A stretch of DNA of 64,000 nt from Lanius collurio (Eukaryota > Chordata > Aves > Passeriformes > Laniidae), in contig JACBWW010000040.1 of assembly GCA_020086605.1 (NCBI GenBank), forward strand, positions 6,859,495 to 6,923,494. Reading direction: 5' to 3'. The position numbers and the translations under genes are program-made. Shown piece by piece: positions 55,991-64,000 of this stretch (its first letter is position 1; each line of letters starts with the position of its first letter). The notes beneath the pieces are model-generated. The model searched no databases. It had not been told where the DNA came from and was given only the letters and a program-made list of their open reading frames with translations.

Positions 55991-57399
55991 CCCATTAATG
56001 CCTCTCCCTTTGCTGAGGACAAGAACAAATCCGTCTTATTCTAAGACTGGTACAAACCCTCCAGAGAAGTGTTCTCCAGGAGAACTCATGAGTGACACAC
56101 GAGTCTGGCTGTGCCCTGGCTGGTTTCTTTAAGGGACAGATCTGAACACTGACATACCCCTGTCCATCTGTGAGCTTACCACCCTTAACACAGAGTTCTT
56201 TGCTGTTTTGTTCAAAACATCCTTCAAGTCTGAGCTGCAGCAGGGCCTCAGGCTGTGTGTAGGGGTGGGACCAGACAAATTCAAACCTCAGATGCATTTC
56301 TTTGCAGAGATTCTCCCCCTGCCTTTTTTTTACTTTTGTGAATATTTGAGCACAGTCTACCCTTAAAATTAGGCTGGTGTGTACGAAAGAGAGATCACAA
56401 CACACACTGGGACAGAGAAGCTTTCCCAAGTGAACCAGCTGTATTTTTACTCCAAGTTTGCACCCAAGCTCGTGAGCCAAGCAGACTCAGAAGGACCTAC
56501 ACCTTTAACATCCTTTCCTAGGGATGGCTCCTGCAGGCGCTGCAGCTCTGAGGGAAGTCACAGGGATCTCTGCCCTGTCATGCTTGCTGAAAGGAATATC
56601 TGCCCCAAAATAGCAGCTCCCTTAATTTAGTCAGCAACTTCCACTGCAGAAGCATCTCTGCTATGCCCTGGCTTTGTGCAGTGACGTGGCTCTTGCACTA
56701 GTCCAAGATGCACAAAACCAGACTTGGGCAAGCTGGCATTAGCTGTGGCCACTGCATTTGCCGTAACTACTTGACACACGTGCCACGCTTTTCCAGACAT
56801 GGCTCTTAACATTTGATGAAGACAAATAAATACCATAAACCATTTACACCTAGGGCCAAAACTCCGCAGTTCCCACTTCCCTCTGTCCCCTCCAGCAGGC
56901 TCAACCCCACACCTGCTGCAGTCCATGGGAAGCTTTGCCTCCACCCCAGGGAAGCCTGGATCAGGGCCCAATGTAAAGGCAGAAATTAATGAAAGCCATT
57001 TCCCTTGCACTCATCTGCAGTGAACTGTTCTTCATAGCAGTTGCCCCTCCTGCTGCTGTGCTGCCATTGCCTGGGCATGGGCACCCTGTTAAACCTTGCC
57101 CAGAAGCGCCAGCACAATTTTAGATATTTATACACACTCACTCGGGTGACTAGCTGAAACAGGCACATTTATTTTGCCTCCAGATAGATTACCTCTGGGA
57201 TGCATACCAAGGCTCTTCTGACCCTTGGTTGCCTTACTGTGTTTCCAAACACAGAAATCCAGCGTAGTTTAAAAGCAGGCTCTTATTACCTTTATTGCAT
57301 ATATTTGTTAAGGCAGCAATCACAGTCACAGCCACCACCACCCTTCCCTTGCTCTGCCCCCTCACTTAGCAACCAGTCCGAGCGCTGCCAGCGTTATTC
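55991..57399. other. Mid-GC spacer, no clear feature
   Basis: Overlapping frames on both strands, none recognised. No transposon identified. Confidence 0.5.
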
Positions 57400-58350
57400 T
57401 TGGCTTGCCAAGGAAACTATTCCTGTCTCCTGAATTTCATTTCCTTGCAGAGCTTAATTTATATTTTAGTTCTTTATGGTTGTCATGAAAACCCTCCTTC
57501 CCCTGCTAATGACAAGCTGTGCTGCAGTCTCCTGCTCCCACTCCACAGAGCCCAGCTTCCACCTCCATCCCTGGGACTGCGCCCACGCCTTGCTGAGGAC
57601 TGCTTACTTGCCAGCATATGTGCAAAAAACAACATCTTTCCGGATTTCGTCCATTGGGATCTCAAGAGAGGCTTCTCAGGGGAAAGGAGTTTTCCTACAT
57701 CTACACTGAGGACAAATCCATGCAGCTGGAGCTCCCTGCAGAGGGAGCAGGCTCTCCATCCCATCACAGCCAGGGATGCGAGTGGAAATCCTGCCTTTCA
57801 GATAAGCACATGGCATCTATCACCGAACTTATTTGCAGCCCCTTGCCAGCTCCATCAGGGTAGCTTGCTCTCTACATGGGAATTAAACAGAATCCCTGAC
57901 TCAAGCTCCAGGGTCCCTCAGGCAGCGCCGCTGGCACGGAGCACACCTGCAGACCTGCCTCAGCCCGCAGAGCTGGGAAATAACTTCCCCACATTGCTCA
58001 ACTCTTCTAGAACAGTGGTCAAGCAGTGCTGGACACCAGAGCGTTGGGCCCCGGGACTCGGCGGGGTCAGACCATCCCATCGCTCCTCCCAGTGCGTCCT
58101 GCTCCAGCACACACTGGTTCCCCTGGATACTCGCAAGAAAGGAGGCAGCTCCCTGAAGGCAGGTAGATATTTTACCTCTCACAGCCCCAGCACCAGGAGC
58201 CCTGAGTCGGAGCAGCACTGCAGGCACCTCTCCCACCCCGCAGACACGCGTGAGGTTCACCTGTGTCCTGCTCTCCAGAGCTCACGGTGGGTCACCCCAG
58301 GAAGACACCAGGCCATGCCAGCGGCATCATGGCTGATGCCAAGAGGGTGA
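57400..58350 (+). other. Longest open frame in window, judged non-coding
   Basis: A 316-codon plus-strand frame with a hydrophobic stretch at residues 11-26. It begins at TTG, and the next methionine codon appears only within the last 15 codons. Composition is rich in Ser, Pro, Leu and Arg, without a domain or low-complexity pattern I recognise. Splice sites, a Kozak start and any homologous protein are absent as far as can be seen. A chance frame is the best explanation. Confidence 0.6.
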
Positions 58351-61349
58351 CAAAGGGATTTACACCTTTCCAGCTGCCAAGGAGAAGGAAACACCTCTGT
58401 AATGTGAGCTCAGCACACTCCATGCACAAGGAATGCTGGCAAAGCCGGTGAGGAGCAGGGGGGAACTGCAGCCTCTTCCCCTCGAACGCAGCTTTCCCTA
58501 GCGGGGCGCAGCTGGACAGCGCATGCTGATAATTTGTCAAATACTGAACTGGAACTGTGGATAAGAATCATGCTTTTTGTACAGAAAATTGAAAATGAAA
58601 TAGTGCCTAGAACTGCAGCTATTACACAGCACATTATCTTGGAGGGCTTTGGTGTAATTTAGATAAAACATCGTATCTCTGATTTCAGAAATGTCAACAT
58701 CGTTCTAAATGCTCGTGTGTTTTTCCATCCGTTTTCTGTGAAGACTTAGAACTCCACAAGCCTCTCTCTCTCTCCTTCTCTCCATTTTCTTTCTAAATTG
58801 GCAAATGAGTGTTCCATCTTTCAAAATTTCAGGAACTCTTTTATATGAGGGAAAAGTACATGTTCAGAGATGCCCCTGAATGGCTCCATTATGGATCTCA
58901 TCGGCTGTGACACACTTCCTGAAACAAAATCCATGCATTTGGATGAAATAGAAAAAATTAATACCAGAACAAGGGCAAAATGTTTCACTTCCCCCACGTG
59001 TCCCTGATATTCACATGGCACTTCATCCCTAATGGTCTGCACCTTTTCTTCAAACCTCCTTCAGAGAGGAAAACACACAAATTGCAAGACAGAGAATTCC
59101 GTTCAAGCATACAAATCCCCCTTTCTTTTTGGCGGCCCACGTTGTCCACAGAGGCTGTGCAGGCTCCATCCTTGGACATATTCCAAAGCCAGCCAGGCAT
59201 GGTCCTGAGCTCCCTTGCTCTGAGTGTCCCTGCCTGAGAAGGAGTTGGAGCGGCTGATCTCCAGAGGCGCCTGCCAGTGCCACCTCCTGTGTGGGCTCCT
59301 GTTTCATTGTAAGTTCATCGGAAAATCTGTACAATCAACATGAATTTTATCTGGTTTTTGCCATCTCCAGCCTCTGATCAGGTTTCAGGAGTGTCTTACA
59401 CACTCTTGCTAATTGTCCCCCATGGCTTCATGCTGTTGTCCCAGGAGGGAGGAAATAAGGGCTGGCACAAAATCGGATGTGGCCCCTGCAAACACCAGAG
59501 AGAGGGAGGGAGGATCAGGCAAGGGGGCTTTGCTGCCATGTTGGCTGCTGCACTTCCAGTACGTCCAGGTTTGGCTCTGCCTGCCTTTACCTGAACCAGC
59601 AGCCGGACAAACAGCTGGACATTCTCACTGAATTCTCCGCAGCCCCTGCTTTCCCACCCCGGGAGCTGGAGCACACAGCCCAGGCTGTGTGGGGAGCCCC
59701 CACGCACTGTGCAGGAGGGTCATGTCAGCCCTTTAGCCGGATTAAAGTGCCCTGGGAGTGGATAAAGGTGCAGACCCCACCACTTGGCTGTTTGGAGTGA
59801 CACCTGAGTACCCCGAGTACCTGTGACTGTCCGCCATGCTCAGCAGGGTACGACATGAATAAATAAAGAGGTTCCTAATTAGATTATGGTTGATCGAAAA
59901 TACATAATAAATTGCCATTCTTCTTCTTCACAAAGTCAAATAGTTTGTGAGAAGAATGCCACTGTCGTCTAAACCTTCACTTTAGCCTTCAGCAGCTCCC
60001 CACGCTAAGCCTCGGCGCTTCCTACTTCCCAAGTGCCATGGATCGTCCCGGGCACCTCTGCTCACCACTCCTGCACACACACACATGGAATCAACCCAGG
60101 GAATGTTTATAGGGATGCCAGTCTGCAGCTTCAATTTACAAGTTCATTAACAGTGTCCCTGCAATGATAGGGTTTTTTTAATTGGAGCCCTAATTAGCAA
60201 TGAATTCTCATTATTTTTCATTGAAATCCCAAAGCAGCTCTGGCACATTCTCTTTGTTCTCTTGAAAATGGGGAGGTGGAGAAGTGTAAGGGAGATAAAG
60301 ACGCAGCTGATGATATAGTAGGGGGGTGTTTTCTCCTCGAGCCATTCCTCCACTTCAACATTTTGCAGCAATTTTCCTTATTATTTATGGTTTGAAGAAA
60401 TATCTATTTCCATAAAGAAACACTGAATGCCACTGCTGGCTGCTCCCTACCCTTCCCAGAGGGACGTGTCTCCAGGATAAGGTGTACCCTCAAGGTGATG
60501 AGGCTGGCTCTTCATTCTGTGCTCAGCAAAGCCTCCATCAAGGTCCAGAGGCGTTTTCCAAGTGCGGGGGCACAAATCCAAAACGCGGCCATGAGAAAAG
60601 GCCTGAGAAACAGCCGACCACCCCTTGACCACAGCGCAGCAGCTCCAACAGGGAAATGTTAATCAGGGGGAGAGGTTTGCCAGAGCCTTCATTAGCACCG
60701 ATGAGGTCAGGGCCTGGATCAGGCAGCTGGCACTGGCGCTGTTTCCTGGGAGCAGCAAGGGCTGGCTCGGGCTCAGGCAGAGGTGGCTCCGAAGGGGTTG
60801 GGCTCTCAGAGGCTGCCTGAGCAATCCCCCCAGATTCACTGGGCTGTGCTTGTCAGGCCCTCACTCTAACTCCTCCAGAGAGGTAAAAGTGAAGTATAAA
60901 GCAAGTATAAATCTAATTTTTCCTTGGGTTTGAGCCCTTTCATGGCCTGAGTGCTTCAGAAGGGCCGCAGTAGGAAAGGAATCCTTTTTGCTGCGGCTAA
61001 TGAGCAAATAATGGAACAAAGAGATCAATTTTCCCCACAGAAGCACAGCTCAGCACCTGTGGCATCTCTCCCTCCTCTGACCTGCACTGCATCCACTCCT
61101 GGACATCTCCTCCTGGTGGGGGACCGAGGAGCACAAGCGCAGCAAGAAAAGGGTGCCCTGTGCCCACCCCGGTGACAAACAGAACTTGGCACTGGGGGAA
61201 AGGAGTCGGGCTGTTGGACTGTGCTGGTGTCTGCTCCAAACCCAGAGATATTTTGGGCTCTTGGCAAATTCTGATTGGATTTTTTTTTTCCAGAGGGATG
61301 GATAATCGTCACATTGTTTCCACAGCCCTTCTACAAATTATTTTGATAA
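58351..61349. other. Mid-GC spacer with minor simple repeats
   Basis: A (TC)n run lies near 58762-58774 and a short CA run near 60073-60085. AT-rich patches at 59860-59960 and 60160-60230 (TTTAATTGGAGCCCTAATTAGC) may be conserved fragments. No gene recognised. Confidence 0.45.
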
Positions 61350-61680
61350 TAAGGGACCTCCTGTGACATTAAGTACATTTTAATTACAACGTTGTCTGTA
61401 ATGCATATATCTAATTGCAAATAATTATTTTATCATATTTTGTCTGCAGGCCTGTTAGATGCATCAGATATTATCTTCTGACTCAGCGGTACAGGTTAAT
61501 TAAAATTTCTCTTTTAATATCGTTTCAAAGCTAACCACATAATTTCATCTGAACACCAGCTGTGTTGGTAAAAATTATTTTTTATTATTTTTTGTCATGC
61601 TTGTCCATGCAGGAGAACCTGAGCCATTTCTGCAGTAATTAATTACTGCACTGCTTTCTGCAGTGGTTCATTTGCAAAGT
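61350..61680. promoter_or_regulatory. AT-rich CNE-like block with perfect 20-bp palindrome
   Basis: GATAATAAGGG, GCAAATAATTATTTTATC and GGTTAATTAAAATTTC cores, an AP-1/MAF half site TGACTCAGC (61479-61487), and a perfect 20-bp palindrome centred on TAATTAATTA (61631-61650), followed at once by CACTGC-N5-GCAGTG (61649-61665). Homeodomain dimers favour such TAATTA palindromes. Enhancer role is inferred. Confidence 0.5.
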
Positions 61681-64000
61681 AAGAAAAGAGGGAAGAATGT
61701 GCGGAACACCAGTGGCCAGTGGTTGCTTTGTGTGTCACTGGTTCATTTTGAAGGGTCTTTCGTTCTCCTTCTGGTGCACAAACAGTGTTTGAGATCTTCT
61801 CTTCAGAAGGAGAACTGAAGGTACGCCCCAGCCTGGTCTGTCAGAATAAACCACGCTCAGGGTTAAGACAATTGGAGTGGTCACTCTTGGTGTTGACAAA
61901 GCCCAGCTTGGGGGCGATCCCAGTCAGCCGCTTCCTTCCTCATTTATTGTTCCTCCGAGTGATGAAGAGCCAGCACAAATGGAGACAAAAATGAAAATAG
62001 GAACGTAACGTTTAGTCAAGAAAAGAGAGTTTAGGTTAAATAGATGGCAATACAAACCCAAGACAGCCGAGGAGAGGACAAGGGGAAAGCAAAGACTCTA
62101 CTGCCGGTGGCAGGACCCTTCATCTGTAACTTTCAGGAACAAGTGACCCTTATTTCACCCTCTGTGCATCATTTCCCAGGTCCAAAAGGTCTCTGTGAGC
62201 CTGACTGTGCCCGTGTGTTCAGAGCCAGCTCCGGGCACGGCAGCGGGACACGCCCGGCAGGGACGGGGTTAACAGCGTCCCCAAAGGAGGGGAAGGGGGC
62301 ACTGCCTTGCGGGGCCAGAGGTGGATGCTGCCGGGAGGAAATTGCTGCAGCTCCACCGAGATCACGAGTGACCTTTCCTCTTGGAGAGAGGTGAAGTAAA
62401 CAACACTTATCTCGGATTTAGTGCAGTTGAGACAAGCAGCGCTTTATCTCGGTGCCGCGGCCCGAGGAGCGGGGAAGCACAGGGATGATTTTCCTGTTGT
62501 TACCGTGTCAGCCATCTCTTAGCCCAGTCTCGAGTTCAGCTGAAACGTCTCCTCATGGAAAGACTTTGGCCGGAGCAGTAGGTTACAGGCTTGCACAACG
62601 TGCCATAATCCCCTTCGTGCAGTTCAACCTTCCGCAAAGGCACTCTGAGCTCTCCGTACTGGGCTGGTATTTTTACTCTGTGAAGTTTCCACATCCTCCA
62701 CACGGTTTCCTTTTGGAAGGTATCAGGGGACATGCAATCCCCGTTCTTTCTATTTTGGACTTTTTTCCATCCGTAGACATAAATCCTTCCCTTTCCCTCT
62801 CTAGGCAGTTGGAGATTCTGGCAGAAGGAAAACTGACAGGGTTTTTTGACAGTGGATTTCTCCTGTCTACCATTTTTACTGTAAATTTTACTCTTTTTTT
62901 TCACTTTTACTATAAGAATGACATCTGACTGCCTCAGATGCTTCAGTGGGTGGAATTTTTCCATCAGGTTTTTCCTAAATAAAACTCCACAGGCCAAGGG
63001 ACAGTGAGAAACCCTTTAGGTGCCAAATGAGAGGGCTAGGGGAGATCCTCAGTGAGGGAAAAATGGACAAGGCACCTTTGCTTCCATAAACTCAGGGGAA
63101 CTCCAAACCTTTGCAGAAGCTGATCTGTGGAAAGCAGGCTCTGAGACCAGGACCTAGAGAAAATCAGGCATTTAGCAGAAATCCAGCACCTGCCATGTGG
63201 TTTGAGTCTGAAGCAGAGCTTTGCAGGAGCAGGGCTCCATGCCTGCATGCCCTATAGGAATACTGCTAGGAAAATCACCCATCACACACAGATCCCACTG
63301 GAAAAGTCTTTTCCACATGCTTAGTCATTTCAGGGCAGAGAGAGGCAGGGCCTCGCAGCACACTGGCACGGCACCAGAGCTCTGTCAAGCCCCTGCAGCT
63401 AAGCCAGGAAGCACCAAGTGAGCTGATTCCAATGCAGGAATAAGAAGCTCGAGTGCCTTAATGGATGTGTTGGACCAAGGATATGCAAGAAGACATAAAA
63501 CCAACTTTCTAAACACAATTTGAGGCATTTGCTTTGAAGGACAGAAAGTCAGTTCTGGCATTCCTCGCTAAGGAAGCCATTATCTCACCTGTAGGCTGGC
63601 CAGGAGGCAAGTCTGCTGTATTTACTTTTCCCCCACCTTTTTTTCCTGGCCTCAGCATGAAGCATTATATTGACACGAGTCAGCGGAGAAGTTCCGTAAT
63701 TTAATCTCTGCCATTAAAATTTCAGACTCCCCAGGAAAAGCAACCCTGCCTGTTCATCAGGTCCAGTGAAAATCAGGTGGCAGCCGGTGTCACCTTTCCA
63801 CAAACTCCCCGGAGCCCGCAGCACCAGCCCGCTTCCCAGGATGGGGAGGGGAAGGAAGGGCTGAGCCATGCAATTCAGGGACAGCGTGCTGGCCCGTGGT
63901 GCAAATGCATATTAATAATTCAGGCCATTCTATTTTGGACTGGGAGCACACCACCCCTCACCTGTACTGCTTGAGGCAGTGACTGAAATAGAAACTCCAA
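61681..64000. other. Mid-GC spacer to right edge
   Basis: Overlapping short frames, none recognised. 63650-63730 (CATTATATTGACACGAG, GTAATTTAATCTC) is an AT-rich patch that may be conserved. No transposon or RNA gene is identified. Confidence 0.45.

Noticed and set aside
57400..58350. 316-codon plus-strand open frame as a protein gene
   Set aside because: It opens at TTG and has no methionine until its last 15 codons, no recognisable domain and no splice context.
60440..60640. Possible old retroposon on the minus strand
   Set aside because: Slightly LINE-like wording but no match to the CR1 tail or another family I can name.
1..64000. Bacterial-style systems (operons, CRISPR arrays, phage, toxin-antitoxin)
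   Set aside because: No regularly spaced repeats, no ribosome-binding-site/gene arrays, and CR1 copies show the DNA is avian.

Overview
This window looks like bird nuclear DNA, probably from a songbird. The main evidence is several truncated CR1 LINE copies, the characteristic avian retroposon. Three of them keep the wording of the CR1 reverse-transcriptase C-terminal tail in a forward or reverse frame. A retroviral-type LTR-like block of passerine flavour lies near 38.5-39.3 kb. Mixed GC content, sparse repeats and several CpG-rich islands also fit an avian chromosome. There is no bacterial or phage gene organisation. The species cannot be named from this sequence alone.

I find no protein-coding gene I can defend. 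The long open frames are the kind expected in GC-rich non-coding DNA. Several begin at TTG or GTG, none shows a recognisable domain, many overlap another frame on the opposite strand, and none sits between convincing splice sites with coding-like content. The window reads as an intergenic (or very long intronic) regulatory landscape: AT-rich, repeat-free, homeodomain/POU/SOX-motif-rich blocks alternating with GC-rich filler. That layout is typical of gene deserts around vertebrate developmental transcription-factor genes. Calling a block a conserved non-coding element (CNE) here is inference from its texture, because no alignment could be run.

Layout: 0-6.3 kb holds a strong CpG island (about 2.95-4.0 kb) with a consensus splice donor on each strand, a very good plus-strand acceptor at 4317, long polypyrimidine tracts and several CNE-like blocks. 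6.6-6.85 kb holds a near-perfect hairpin abutting a CR1 copy. 8.2-9.5 kb is a long CNE-like block. 10-20 kb holds three CR1 copies (two tail-to-tail at 15.1-15.5 kb), a 58/48/58-bp minisatellite and CNE-like blocks at 11.4, 12.6, 14.6, 16.3-17.2 and 19.0-19.5 kb. 22.1-33.2 kb is the densest regulatory stretch: a heat-shock-element-like cluster, an inverted SOX pair beside a K50-homeodomain palindrome, four or more CpG-rich patches, inverted CCAAT boxes, G-quadruplex runs and about 800 bp of AT-rich CNE-like sequence at 28.9-29.7 kb. 34.9-38.2 kb has more CNE-like blocks, including a PBX-MEIS-type composite site. 38.5-42.2 kb carries the LTR-like block and CR1 remnants. 43-64 kb is mostly plain mid-GC DNA with isolated CNE-like blocks (43.3, 45.9, 46.3, 49.1, 55.5, 61.4 kb), an interrupted CTG repeat, a 50-bp minisatellite and a perfect 20-bp palindrome.

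If the region works as a unit, it would be as a set of enhancers and possibly one or more CpG-island non-coding transcripts acting on a developmental gene outside the window. That gene cannot be identified from here.
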